Shown here: one piece after another, positions 1-8,677 of the stretch | Position numbering within the stretch: the first letter of the stretch is position 1 | Layout of the letters: each line of letters opens with the position of its first letter | Origin: Palsa-504 sp963744575 | GTDB taxonomy: Bacteria; Actinomycetota; Actinomycetes; Streptosporangiales; Streptosporangiaceae | NCBI GenBank assembly: GCA_963744575.1 | Contig: CAVUUF010000010.1 | Coordinates: 1 to 64,000, forward strand | Length of the DNA: 64,000 bases | Direction of reading: 5' to 3' | Translations under genes and position numbers: made by a program | The notes under the pieces: generated by a model | Seen by the model: the letters and a program-made list of their open reading frames with translations, nothing else | What the model was told of the DNA's origin: nothing | Databases searched by the model: none

Positions 1-1
1 C

Positions 2-1062
2 TGGGCCACGGAGTTCCGCTGGCAACACCACACTCTCAGCCGGGCCACCATGTACCTCGACGCCCTGTGCGGGACGTACGCCGGGCACTGCGATCTCGTC
101 GCCTTCTGCGACACCAGCTCGCTGCGGATGTCCTATCACAACCGCCGCCTGGCCGATCGGTATGACTGGCCAGCGGTGCCGGCCTACCTGGCCAGCGGCT
201 TCGCCGACCTCATCAGCCGGGAGCGTCCTGACGTGGTCGTCGTCGCCACCGTGGACGCCTACCACCACCGCTACATCGTGGCGGCCATGGAGCACGGCTG
301 CGATGTCATCACGGAAAAGCCGATGACCACCGACGAGGTCAAGGTGGCGCAGATCCTGTCGGCGGTGGAGCGAACCGGGCGCCGCCTGACGGTCACCTTC
401 AACTACCGGTACTCGGCGGCCTACACCCGGCTGCGCCAGCTCGTGGCCGAGGGCGCAATCGGCACCCCGCACCTGGTTGATTTCTCCTGGACCCTTGACA
501 CCAGCCACGGGCCGACTACTTCCGCCGCTGGCACCGGGAGAAGCCGATGTCCGGCGGGCTGCTCGTGCACAAGGCGTCCCACCACTTCGACTTGGTCAAC
601 TGGTGGATCGGCTCGTGGCCGGAGACGGTCTACGCCATCGGCTCGCTGTCGTTCTACGGCCGCGAGGCGGCGGCCGGCCGGGGCGAGAGCTACGGCTACA
701 GCCGGTATACCGGCCAGGACCCCAGAGCCCATGACGACCCGTTCGCCCTCGACCTGGAGCGCAGCCCGATGCTGCGCGGCCTGTACCTGGACGCCGAGGA
801 ACAGTCCGGGTACCTGCGGGACCGCAACGTTTTCGGCGAGGAGATCTCCATCGAGGACACCATGGTGGTGTCCGCCCGCTACCGCAGCGGGGCGCTGCTT
901 AGCTACTCGCTCGTGGTCTACTCGCCCTGGGAGGGACTGCGGGTGGCCGTCACCGGGGACAAGGGCCGGGTCGAGCTGTACGAACGGCACGGCGCACACA
1001 TGATCGAGCAGACCCCGACCGGTGAGGGAACCAGAGCTGACGGGGCCGGCCCGTCCGGGTAG
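2..1062 (+). pseudogene. Gfo/Idh/MocA-family oxidoreductase, decayed
   Basis: This was an NAD(P)-dependent sugar or inositol-type oxidoreductase. The reading frame is open from the window edge and holds the family landmarks PDVVVVATVDAYHH and CDVITEKPMTT (the EKP motif). The N-terminal GxGxxG loop is missing: only SRATMY of the expected G-S-R-A-T-M segment remains before residue 50. Near 505-513 one base appears to be lost, so the C-terminal domain (HKASHHFDLVNWWIG, the catalytic HxxD region) continues in another frame from about 511. The end, after ELYERHGAHMIEQ, runs into unrelated sequence. I see a broken 5' end, one frameshift and a truncated 3' end; the frameshift alone could be a sequencing error. 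Confidence 0.8.
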
Positions 1063-1250
1063 GCGCCCGCCGCGACGGCGGCGTGGATCGCGGACCCCAA
1101 TGCCGGCCCCTGTGCGGAACCGATCAGGCTCAGCGACCGCCGGGTGACATCTGCGGAGACCTGCATGATGAACGGGTTGTGTGTGCCGAGACTGTCCCGG
1201 GCGCGCGAGCACCAGCTGCCCGGCGATCTGCCGGCTGGTGAGGTCGGCCA
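1053..1250 (-). pseudogene. araB: L-ribulokinase (FGGY kinase) C-terminal remnant
   Basis: On the minus strand about 42 residues (1178 down to 1053) match the FGGY-kinase C-terminal signature: NPFIMQVSADV, then SAQGPALGSAIHAAVAAG, which is the ATP-binding segment ending in the conserved ALGSAIHAAVA helix. Upstream residues (QFAVADLTSRQIAGQLV-like, in a shifted frame) are also kinase-like. The rest of a roughly 550-residue ribulokinase is absent. The fragment faces the sugar-oxidoreductase relic tail to tail, so both may come from one lost sugar catabolism locus (inference). Confidence 0.6.
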
Positions 1251-1322
1251 CGGCGAACTGGGCGACTTCAAGCCACGTTACCCACGGATACCTGGTCCGC
1301 GTGAATCAGTGACCCTGGACCG

Positions 1323-1679
1323 CTAGGTAAGTTCTTCCACTTGCCCGCCGAACACTCCCAGCTGGGACATGAGCCGCCCGCCCAGGGCCGCGCCCACGAT
1401 CCCGAGGTTCTCGACGATGAGCTGGGCTCGCACGGTCAGCCGCTCGAACTCCTCGCTGCTGCGAATGCGCGCGAGTTTGTCCTGGTCACCGCGCAGCAGG
1501 AAAAAGCCGTCAAGCTCCCCGCCGTGCGGCTCGAGGAGAACCGGCTCGAAGCTCTCGATCTCACCCTCCTGCTGCAACCGGGAGTAATACTCGAAAGCTT
1601 CGTTGAACACCTTCGTGGCCTGTCGCTCACGGCCTCGCACGGGAGCCCCGAAACCGATGAAGAGCCCGGAATCTGCCAT
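1323..1679 (-). CDS. conserved hypothetical protein (YCII-like size)
   Basis: A 118-residue soluble protein. The ATG at 1679 is preferred to the upstream in-frame start because a purine-rich GAGGGGTGGG precedes it and the protein then opens with MADSGLFIGFGAP, a plausible beta strand. Visible features are a charged amphipathic segment (ATKVFNEAFEYYSRLQQEG), an EPVLLEPHGG-LDGFFLLRG strand-turn-strand, and a second helix around SSEEFERL. The alternation resembles the dimeric alpha-beta barrel (YCII/EthD) fold, but no catalytic signature is visible. No signal peptide or membrane segment. Function unknown; it stands alone between relics and appears intact. Confidence 0.75.
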   Translation of the reverse strand: MADSGLFIGFGAPVRGRERQATKVFNEAFEYYSRLQQEGEIESFEPVLLEPHGGELDGFFLLRGDQDKLARIRSSEEFERLTVRAQLIVENLGIVGAALGGRLMSQLGVFGGQVEELT

Positions 1680-2069
1680 GACCCACCCCTCTGCTCGTCT
1701 CGTGGTCGCTATCAGGCATGCAGTCCGCCACCCGCCAAACGTCCCCACACGCCCTAGCGCAACCAATGATCGCTATCTGGAATTACGCTGCCCATTCCCC
1801 GCAGACTTGGCCCCGCGGCTCGGGTCCCGCCGCCTGGCATCAGGATGCTTGACGCTCCGCCGCCGCCTACCGAGCCTAACGCGATCACGTGCCGGATGGT
1901 AGTGGCGACGGCCACGCAGGTGCACTGGCGACAGCCCGGGGCGGGCAGGGACAAGCCGGCTTCCGCCACGCCGCAGGCCGCCGCTCTGGCATCCGAGATC
2001 CTGGAACCCGAGGGCGGTCCTGCCCGATGTAAGCTTCCGGCCAGTAATAACGACTCCGGACCGGACCTG
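1680..2069. other. intergenic stretch, 390 bp
   Basis: Divergent spacer between the hypothetical gene and the interrupted PPOX gene. A frame is open across part of it in line with the PPOX start, but its composition (Pro/Ala-rich, no family similarity) and the family's usual N-terminus argue against coding. I see no convincing repeat or terminator. Confidence 0.5.
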
Positions 2070-2761
2070 ATGACTCTTCGCCTCGACGAGGCCGAGCTGC
2101 GGTTCCTCAACGACCAGCACCACGCGGCCATGGTCACTTTGCGTGCCGACGGCACCCCGCACGTCGCTCAGGTCGGCATCGCCCTGGTCACCGGACCTGA
2201 TGGGGTCCAGCACCTGTGGGCCAGCGGCACGCAGAAACGGGTGCGGACCCGGCACCTGCGCCGCGACCCGCGCTGCACGCTCTTTGTCTTCGATCCGCCG
2301 CCCATGCGCTGGCTCGGGCTGGAGACGACGGTCACGATCATCGACGGCCCCGACGCCCCCGGGCTGCACCCTCGCCTGTTCCGTGCCGTCTTGGGGAAAG
2401 CGCCGGGATAAACCGGCATGGAGGAGGAGATGGAAGAGCTCTACGCCGAAGGGCTAGCGACCCACGGCGACCCCGAGTCATGCGTCGACGATCCGCGAGG
2501 GCGTGGCGAAGCGTTGACAGGGGCACGTGCAGGCCGGGCTATTGAGCCGCGAAATGGCAATCCGGGGTGACTGCGCTGTCTCAATAGCGGAAGGCAACAC
2601 TGCCGGCGGCGTTATGCGCGAGTCGCCGGCGGACCCCGCGCGGCCGGGGGAACCAGGGCATGTACGGAACCTTCATGCGGGAGAACCGGGAGAGCCCGTG
2701 CCCGCCCGCCTGGCTGATCACCGGCGGGCCGCTCAGGGAACGCCGAGGTGGTAATCCTGGG

Positions 2762-3886
2762 ATGAACGGGACCGGGCAGTCGGATCGCTTCGTAGTACCT
2801 GCGAACCCGCCGGACAAGGCCGCGGCTGCGGAGGCGGGGGAGGAAAGGCAGCGAACCAAGGGGAACACGGCCGGTGAAACACGCCCCGGACGCAGTGCCG
2901 GGCAAGGCGTGTCAAGCGAGCTGGGCCGTGTGCGCGAGGTCGCGCAGAAGGACAGGAATGCGCGGTTCACCGCGCTGTTGCGCCATGTCAGCCTGGAGCG
3001 GCTGGTGATGGCCTACTGGGACCTGAGCCCGGAGGCCGCACCGGGCGTGGACGGGGTGACATGGGACGCCTGCGGGCAGGACCTGGTAGCCAACCTCCGG
3101 GACCTGCACGCACGGGTACAGCAGGGGCGCTACCCGGGCGAGCCCATCTCGGCGGGCATACATCCCGAAGGCGGACGGGCGGCAGCGGCCGCTCGGCATT
3201 GCCACGCTGGAGGACAAGATCATCCAGCGCACTACGTCCTGGACCTGCGGGCCGACTGGTGGAGGCACCGTTTCGCGCACGGTGATGTGATCATCATCAG
3301 GTTCGCGGACGACTTCATCGTCGGGTTCGAGTACCGGCAAGATGCCGAGCGGTTCCGGGACGAGCTGGGCGGCAGGTTCGCCCGGTTCGGGCTGGAGCTG
3401 CACCCCGGTAAGACCCGGCTGGTCGAGTTCGGGCGGCGCGCCGCCCGGGACCGGGTGGCGCGGGGTGAGGGGAAGCCGGAGACGTTCACGTTCCTAGGGT
3501 TCACGCACATCTGCGCGACCTCGAAGAACGGGCGATTCTGGATCAGGCGGAAAACCGACTCGAAACGGGCACGGGCCAAGCTTGCCGAGGTGAAAGCCGA
3601 GATCAGGCGGCGCCGGTGCCTGCCCATCCCCGACCAGGGACGATGGCTGGCCGCCGTGGTAGGCGGGCACCAGGCTTACTACCCGGTGCCCGGCAACAGC
3701 GATGCGGTGAACGCCTTCCGCACCCAGGTGATACGGCACTGGCTTAAGGCGCTACGGCGCCGCAGCCACAAAGGCCGAGGGCTCACCTGGGCCAGGATGA
3801 ACCGCGTCGCGGCCCGGTGGATACCCCCGACCCGCACCGTGCATCCATTCCCGCAGGCGCGCTTCGCCGCCATGCACCCAAGGTAG
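2762..3886 (+). pseudogene. ltrA: group II intron reverse transcriptase/maturase, internally deleted
   Basis: The N-terminal RT0 region is recognisable (LLRHVSLERLVMAYWDLSP, then APGVDGVTWD). At about 3147 the frame shifts: YIPKADGRQRPLGIATLEDK (RT1) is read from 3150 in another frame. At about 3228 the sequence jumps straight to HYVLDLRADWW, losing roughly 120 residues including the first catalytic aspartate motif and the SYGFRP block. After the jump the RT5 motif RFADDFIVGF (FADD instead of YADD), the RT7 GFTH block and the maturase domain are in frame. Polymerase activity should be gone; the domain X RNA-binding part could still be translated. Start ATG 2762 is tentative. Confidence 0.8.
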
Positions 3887-3959
3887 GAGCCCAGTGCGGT
3901 AGTCCCGCACGCTGGGATCTGCGCGAGGGGCCGCCCGCAAGGGCGGTCCCTACCGCGAC
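3887..3959 (+). ncRNA. group II intron domains V and VI
   Basis: 3887-3919 starts with GAGC (catalytic-triad position) and folds as a 33-nt hairpin: GAGCCCAG pairs with CTGGGATC with one G-A mismatch, and TGCGG pairs with CCGCA below a short loop. 3921-3957 forms a second hairpin (GGGGCCGCCC, GCAA loop, GGGCGGTCCC) with an unpaired A at 3952, seven bases before the proposed 3' splice site. These are the expected sizes and positions of domain V and the branch-point domain VI. Confidence 0.7.
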
Positions 3960-4084
3960 CCTCGGGCCAGAGCAGAAGATCACCTGGGGCGACAAGGACG
4001 CGACCGATGACCAGATCGTCGCCATGACGGCGGCTGAAGGGCGACTGATCTACGACTTCGACATCCGCAAGACCTACGGACATC

Positions 4085-4710
4085 TCACCAGCTGAGCACC
4101 CCCGTATCCGTTGGCCACGACCGGGCATCCGTTCTCCGGGCCGCGGTGAAACGAAGGTCGCCCGACAGCAACAGCAGCAGCCAACGGCAAGCGTCAGCGA
4201 TCCGCAGCACCCAAGGATGCCACGGCTCGTCTTCGGGCCCGATGGCGTCGAGAGCCTGGTCCCAGGTGGGCAGCACTTCCCCGGCGGCCGGGTCCAGGTA
4301 GGCACCGGCCGCTTCGTCCCAAACCTGCAGCTGGTCCCCGTCGTATCTGACCTCGGCGGTGTCGGCCACCACACCTGGTGATAGGCTGCGGCGAGCACGC
4401 GGCGGATCTCGGCGCGGGCGATGGTGCCGCGGATGGCGATGTGGACGTACGGGGCGAGGCGGCGCTGGGGTTCGACGGCGGCGAAGTAGTGCAGGTCGTA
4501 GCCGAGGTAGCGGCGCAGGTTCTGGATGGACCGGTCGAATAGCGCGGCGAAGGCCAGCGCGTCCCGCGCGGCCTGGTCATAGTCGTAGGCGCCGGGGTCG
4601 ACCGGGGTGCCGTCCTCGCGGGCCGGCCCGTAGGACGGGCAGGTCAGGGTGAGGAACAGGGAGGGGCGGAAGGTCTTGCCGTAGGCCAGCTCCATCACCT
4701 ACGGATCACC
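4085..4710 (-). pseudogene. RepSA-type replication initiator remnant
   Basis: Read leftwards, the fragment starts MMELAYGKTFRPSLFLTLTC and continues YDYDQAARDALAF and NLRRYLGYDLHYFAAVEPQR, then HIAIRGTIARAEIRRVLAA. This is the conserved core of the RepSA initiators of actinomycete integrative plasmids such as pSAM2. At about 4370 the frame shifts and the homology continues (VWDEAAGAYLDPAAGEVLPT). The N-terminal zinc-binding part and everything after residue about 200 are missing. It abuts the 3' end of the PPOX gene. An old integrative element probably stood here. Confidence 0.75.
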
Positions 4711-4810
4711 AGGCTACGCGCCGCGCGATGTCCGCGACCACGCCGCGCAGGCCGACAGCAGCGCCAAAGAGGTACGGTCGTGAGCAGGACGAGCGTCGCG
4801 GCAGGTGCAT

Positions 4811-5203
4811 ATGAAGGACCGGCAACTAGACAGCTGGCGGGTGCCCAGCCTGACCTTCGAAGGCAACATCTGGCTGTACCGCGAGGTCATCGTGACCAAA
4901 GCCGGAGTGGGCGCAAAGCTGCTGGTCCACCCGGCCACTATCGTGCAGGCCCGCTACAACGGCTCATACGAGGGGGCGCCCTGGCTGTGTTTCCCTGTGC
5001 ATCCGGGACGGCTCATCGACCCGGCATTGCACGGCTGGGATGGCGACGAGACCGAGTGTGCGTCGTTCTGGAGAAGCGCCGGGATACAGGAGCGGCTCAT
5101 CGGACGCGGCGACAGTCCGACAGCCGCATATGACGACCTCATCGACCAGGCGTGTGCACGCGTGGGCGTAGACAGGGCCGCGCTGAGCGAGGACCCAGCC
5201 TGA
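4811..5203 (+). CDS. hypothetical protein
   Basis: A 130-residue soluble, slightly acidic protein with no motif I recognise. It contains an N-terminal beta-rich part (WRVPSLTFEGNIWLYREVIV) and an acidic middle segment (GWDGDETECASFW). ATG 4811 is chosen over the GTG two codons earlier; neither has a strong ribosome site. It lies between the RepSA relic and the tRNA-like scar and could be cargo of the lost integrative element. Confidence 0.5.
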   Translation: MKDRQLDSWRVPSLTFEGNIWLYREVIVTKAGVGAKLLVHPATIVQARYNGSYEGAPWLCFPVHPGRLIDPALHGWDGDETECASFWRSAGIQERLIGRGDSPTAAYDDLIDQACARVGVDRAALSEDPA

Positions 5204-5332
5204 AACCGTGCCCGCTGCGTGCCCGATGAGGCGGACGACCTAGGGTTACCACGGTCATTCACGGACAACACCGCGTGCGGCGTGAGCTGGTTTGACGCAG
5301 ACAGGCCGAGTCGCGGCTGAGACCTGACACGG

Positions 5333-5369
5333 CAGAGGTCCACCGGTTCAAATCCTGCACGGCCCACCA
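5333..5369 (+). other. tRNA-like 3' end, possible attachment-site scar
   Basis: The stretch reads like the variable loop, T-arm (GGTTCAAATCC) and acceptor strand ACGGCCC followed by discriminator A and CCA of a tRNA. No matching 5' acceptor (GGGCCGT) lies about 70 bases upstream, and the T-stem has mismatches, so this is not a functional tRNA. Actinomycete RepSA elements integrate into tRNA 3' ends, and such a fragment next to a RepSA relic fits an attachment-site remnant. Tentative. Confidence 0.3.
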
Positions 5370-5405
5370 GGTCACAGCGGTTCCCGGGACCAGCGCCACC
5401 AGTTA

Positions 5406-5424
5406 GGAATCGCAGAGAATTAAC
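5406..5424 (+). repeat. left terminal inverted repeat of the ISAzo13-like element
   Basis: GGAATCGCAGAGAATTAAC, perfectly complementary to 8659-8677. The transposase stop codon lies inside it. Confidence 0.9.
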
Positions 5425-6206
5425 ACGCTGGTTTGATCTGTGCTGTCGGTTCGGCGTCCTCGGCTGCGAGGAAGGTGATCAGGTCTGCCGGTGCGGGGAA
5501 CCGGGCGGTCGCGGGTGTGATGGCGTGTCCGTGTTCTTCCAGAAGCGGGCGGATTTCGCGGGTGGCCTCGGTGATCCTGCTGCGTCCACGGCGAACAGTT
5601 CGCCAAGAACTGCTTGGGTGCAAAGTCTGCGCAGGTAGAGCACGGTGGCCAGGATCCGGTCGGCGTTGGTGAGCTTGGCGCGCGGGCCTGCTCCGGCCGC
5701 GCGGCGGCGCTCGGTGCCGCGCCGCCGGTGCCGGCTCTGCTCGCGCTGGGTTTCCTGCGGTCCGGCAAGTTAGCTTTGTCATGCGGATATGTTTGTGAGA
5801 GTTGTATGGCAGCGTGACGCGGTCGGGGGAACCGGCGGCAATCCTGCTGGGCTCGGCGGCGCTGGTGGCAGGCGGGGGCGGGGTGAGGTGTGGATGGATG
5901 GTGTAGTTCCAGTCGCCGTGGAAGCGGTGCCGGGCCAGCGGGACCGCGGCCATCTGCGCATCGCTGATCTCGGTCCCGGTCGGGTAACTGCCTGGGTCGA
6001 GTTCGGCGCGCACTGTCAAGCCCGTGCCGGTGGTGGTCGCAGCGATGCTGTTCACGATGACTTCGTGGCTGGTCAAAGGCCTGCCACGCCAGTTCATGGT
6101 GATGGCCGAGAACAGCCGGTGCTCGATCTGGGGTGAAATGCGGGCGTTTTTGGGCGCGCGGCAGCTCGCCGGGGCGAAGCCCTGGCGGATGGGTGCGGCC
6201 GGCCGG

Positions 6207-7442
6207 TTACCCGGCTTCGGTGAGCTGGACGGTGAAGCCGAGTTTCTCCAGCTGGCCTATCAGGCGGCGGGCCTGGTGCTCCTTGTCCTGGCGGGAGGTG
6301 AAGTAGTCCTCGCCGAGGTCAGTGAATACCTCTCCGGTGGTGAGGATGTGCCAGATCACGTCGAAGAGGCTGTGGGCGACCGCGACAGCGGCCTTGTTCG
6401 GGCCCCGGCGGCGGGCTATCTGCCGGTACTGGGCGCCGAAGTAGCTGCCCTTGGTCCGCGCCGCGGCCCGGGCCGACTCGATCATGGTGCGGCGCAGCCA
6501 CTGGTTGCCGGGCGTGGTGGCCACCCGGCGGCGCTTGCCGGCTGACTCGTGGTTGCCCGGGCACAGGCCCGCCCACGAGGCCAGGTGCGCCGGGCTGGGG
6601 AACCGGCTCATGTCGGCGCCGGTCTCGGCGATGATGACCTCGATGCTTCGCCGCTCCAGTCCTGGGACATCGGCCAGCAGCCGGGCGGCTGGCTGGTAGC
6701 CCTCTGCCACCCGGGCGGCGACCTGCTCATCGAGCCTGGCGATCGCCGCGTCCAGGAAGTCCAGGTGGCCCAGGATGCAGGCCGCGACGGCGGCGTGATG
6801 CGCGCCGAAATGGCCGGCCAGCGCCGCGGTCAGCTGCGGGATCTTCGGGCGCAGCTTGCCCTTGGCCAGCCCGGCCAGGGCCGCCGGGTCACGCTGCCCG
6901 GCGATCAGCGCCTCGATGATCGCCCGCCCGGACTGGGTCAGCACCTTGGAGGCGACCGAGGTCAGCTTGATCCCGGCGTCCTGGAGCACCTTCTCCAGCC
7001 GGGCGATCTCCGCGGCCCGGACGTCGATCTGGGTCTTGCGGTAACGCGTCAGCTCCCGCAGCTCCCGGATCGCCGGCGGCGGCACGAAGCTAGGCCGCAC
7101 CATCCCGTGCGCGGCCACGTCGGCCAGCCACTCGGCATCGGACATGTCCGTCTTGCGGCCCGGGACGTTCTTGACGTGATGAGCGTTGCACAGCCACAGC
7201 TCGAACCGGCCTTCGAGCGCATAGTAGACCGGCTTCCAGTACACCCCGGTCGCCTCCATCGCGGCCAGGGCCACCCCGCGCTCGGCCAGCCAGTGGGCCA
7301 GCCCGGCCAGCCCGCCGGCAGTCGTGTCGAACCGGGCCTTCTCGGTGTTCACGCCGCCGCGCGGCCCCGGGGTCCGTACGCACACCGCCACCGTGTCGCG
7401 GTGCACATCCAGGCCTGCTACCCGGTCGTGGATCTGTTCCAT
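6207..7442 (-). CDS. IS110-family DEDD recombinase
   Basis: A 411-residue serine/DEDD recombinase that inserts the element using a bridge RNA. The RuvC-like N-terminal domain keeps all four acidic residues: D12 (GLDVHRD), E63 (AMEATGVYW), D99 and D102 (KTDMSDAEWLAD). The C-terminal Tnp domain has the GLCPGNHESAGKRR motif with candidate catalytic Ser300. The length is normal for the family and there is no frameshift. A GAGGAGGA ribosome site lies 6 bases before ATG 7442. It is the only mobile-element enzyme in the window that looks functional. Confidence 0.95.
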   Translation of the reverse strand: MEQIHDRVAGLDVHRDTVAVCVRTPGPRGGVNTEKARFDTTAGGLAGLAHWLAERGVALAAMEATGVYWKPVYYALEGRFELWLCNAHHVKNVPGRKTDMSDAEWLADVAAHGMVRPSFVPPPAIRELRELTRYRKTQIDVRAAEIARLEKVLQDAGIKLTSVASKVLTQSGRAIIEALIAGQRDPAALAGLAKGKLRPKIPQLTAALAGHFGAHHAAVAACILGHLDFLDAAIARLDEQVAARVAEGYQPAARLLADVPGLERRSIEVIIAETGADMSRFPSPAHLASWAGLCPGNHESAGKRRRVATTPGNQWLRRTMIESARAAARTKGSYFGAQYRQIARRRGPNKAAVAVAHSLFDVIWHILTTGEVFTDLGEDYFTSRQDKEHQARRLIGQLEKLGFTVQLTEAG

Positions 7443-7657
7443 GTCTCCTCCTCGCTGGGTTCCCGAGACGACCCACCGGGGAGGACCTGGTAGTTAACCG
7501 AATCTGGGGTTCGTGCTCGCAGCGACAATCCCAGGTCCCGCGGGTCCTGCACCAAACTTGTTGCGGACTGTCAGCGCTCCAGTATCGAGACGGCGACCGC
7601 GCCCGGCGAGCCGCTGAGGGCATTTCATCATCCTGGGTGGCCGCCAGGTCATGCGCA
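7443..7657 (-). ncRNA. candidate IS110 bridge RNA (leader of the recombinase gene)
   Basis: IS110 elements of the IS621 type transcribe a bridge RNA from the non-coding end upstream of the recombinase, with one loop pairing to the target and one to the donor. Read on the minus strand, this leader contains CTCGAT (7589-7584, identical to the left half of the target), then an ACTG...CAGT hairpin (7583-7567), then AACAAG (7562-7557, complementary to CTTGTT, the core and right half). Further 3' it has ACCCCAG (7510-7504, complementary to CTGGGGT at the element end, 6128-6134). The order target loop then donor loop fits the published architecture. Transcript ends are not defined. Confidence 0.65.
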
Positions 7658-8658
7658 CTTGTTCCACTTGGATGTGCCCGGCGGGAAGTGGCACACCGTG
7701 ATCTCCAGCCCCGTCTCGGCGGCCAAGGCGGCGAGTTCGGTCTTCCACGCGCGGGTGCGGTAGCCGTTGGAGCCGCCCGCGTCCGCGGTGATCAGCAGCC
7801 GCCGGGCGGCCGGGTAGTCGCCGCGGCCGGCCGCGTTCCACCAGCTGCGGATCGACTCCACGGCGAACGCGGCGGTGTCGTGGTCAGTGCCGACGTTCAC
7901 CCAGCCGGCGTTCGCCGCCAGGTCATAGACCCCGTACGGGATCGCCTTGCCCAGCTTCCGGTCAGGGAAGTCGTGGGTGCTGACGCGGGCTGGCTCGCCC
8001 CTGGGCCGCCACTGCCGGCCGCCGTTTTTGAACTCGCCGACCAGTTCCTTCTTCTTGGCGTCCACGCTGACCACGGGGTCCCTGGCCGCCTGGTACTCGC
8101 CGACCTGCCCGCTGATGTAACGGAACTGCGCGTCCCGGTCCGGGTGCTGCTTTCCCTCGACGGCCTTGGCGTTGCCCTGCAAGCTGAACCCCTCGGCCCG
8201 CAGCAGATCGCCGACGGTGTCCGCCGAGACCTCATGACCCTGGGCTGTCAGCTCGGCCGCCAGCTTCCGCGTGGACTTCGTCGTTCCCCGCAGCGGCGAC
8301 ATCGGGTCGCCCCGCTCCTGTGGCTCAACAAGGGCAAGCAGCGCCGGGCGCAGCCCCGGATCCAAGTCGGCCGCCCGCTTGCGGCCCCCGCCCGGCCGCC
8401 GCGCCCGGCCCAGCGGCTCAGCCCCCGAATCCAGCTCATCCACGCCCAGCGCCACCGTCGCCTCCCGGACCCCGGCCGCCCGGGCCACCAGTCGGATCCC
8501 GCCATGCCCCAGCGACCGGGCCTCGGTGCCCATCAGCAGCCGCCGCTGCCGCTCATCCAGATGCGGGAAGATCACCTCGAACTTCGCCGCCAGCATCTCC
8601 CTGGTTACCGTCATGACGCCCATACCACAACAGCGTGCCCGATTCCAGGAAGCTACGG

Positions 8659-8677
8659 GTTAATTCTCTGCGATTCC
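8659..8677 (-). repeat. right terminal inverted repeat of the ISAzo13-like element
   Basis: GTTAATTCTCTGCGATTCC, the exact reverse complement of 5406-5424, 36 bp upstream of the transposase start. Confidence 0.9.

Larger units (their letters stand above)
2406..3959 (+). mobile_element. group II intron, degenerate maturase
   Basis: The element begins shortly after KAPG of the PPOX exon and ends about 3959, where the PPOX frame resumes. The 5' segment contains the short frame often seen at the start of actinobacterial group II introns (2418-2570, MEEEMEELYAEGLATHGDPE...), which is really ribozyme domain I sequence. It is followed by a reverse transcriptase in domain IV and by domains V and VI at 3887-3959. 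The exact 5' boundary (a GUGYG-type start) is not resolved; it lies within roughly 2383-2415. Confidence 0.8.
2070..4095 (+). pseudogene. PPOX-class flavin/F420 oxidoreductase, split by a group II intron
   Basis: Exon 1 (2070 to about 2405) encodes the split beta-barrel of a pyridoxamine-phosphate-oxidase-like protein: FLNDQHHAAMVTLRADGTPHV, then TQKRVRTRHLRRDPRCTLFVFD, ending LFRAVLGKAPG. The missing C-terminus (KITWGDKDATDDQ ... EGRLIYDFDIRKTYG) reappears in frame just before 4095, after 1.55 kb of group II intron. Together the two parts give about 155 residues, the normal length for this family. The intron lies in the sense orientation, so splicing could in principle restore the protein, but the intron's own maturase is broken. 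Start at ATG 2070 was chosen because LRLDEAELRFL matches the usual N-terminus. Confidence 0.8.
6130..7657 (-). mobile_element. IS110-family insertion sequence, apparently intact
   Basis: The boundaries come from the interrupted ISAzo13 gene. Uninterrupted, the target reads CTCGATCTTGTTCC on the plus strand. Here CTCGATCT is followed by the element at 6130, and the element ends at 7657 before CTTGTTCC, so CT is either the duplicated or the shared core dinucleotide. There are no terminal inverted repeats, as usual for IS110, but a short subterminal one is seen (TGAAATG at 6134-6140 against CATTTCA at 7621-7627). The element is 1528 bp and carries one recombinase and a 215-bp leader. Confidence 0.85.
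5420..8623 (-). pseudogene. ISAzo13-family transposase, split by IS110 and frameshifted
   Basis: The N-terminal 320 residues (8623 down to 7660) contain typical ISAzo13 blocks: LRGTTKSTRKLAAELTAQGH, VVSVDAKKKELVGEF (first DDE aspartate), LLITADAGGSNGYR (second) and HFPPGTSKWNK. The protein breaks at SKWNK where the IS110 begins, and resumes at 6129 with IEHRLFSAITMNWRGRPLTS. A C-terminal extension of about 120 residues ending QIKPAC follows. In it 5700-5590 is coded in a different frame (KLTNADRILATVLYLRRLCT), so two compensating indels are present in addition to the insertion. Start at ATG 8623. Confidence 0.85.
5406..8677 (-). mobile_element. ISAzo13-like insertion sequence carrying a nested IS110
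   Basis: Bounded by perfect 19-bp inverted repeats (5406-5424 and 8659-8677) and flanked on both sides by TTA (5403-5405, 8678-8680), a likely 3-bp target duplication. Without the nested IS110 it would be about 1.74 kb. It encodes one transposase on the minus strand, now broken. The right-hand TTA is also the complement of the TAA stop codon of the neighbouring zinc-finger gene, so insertion was at the very end of that gene. Confidence 0.85.

Noticed and set aside
5294..5369. functional tRNA gene
   Set aside because: Only the 3' acceptor, CCA and an imperfect T-arm are present; no complementary 5' acceptor or D-arm.
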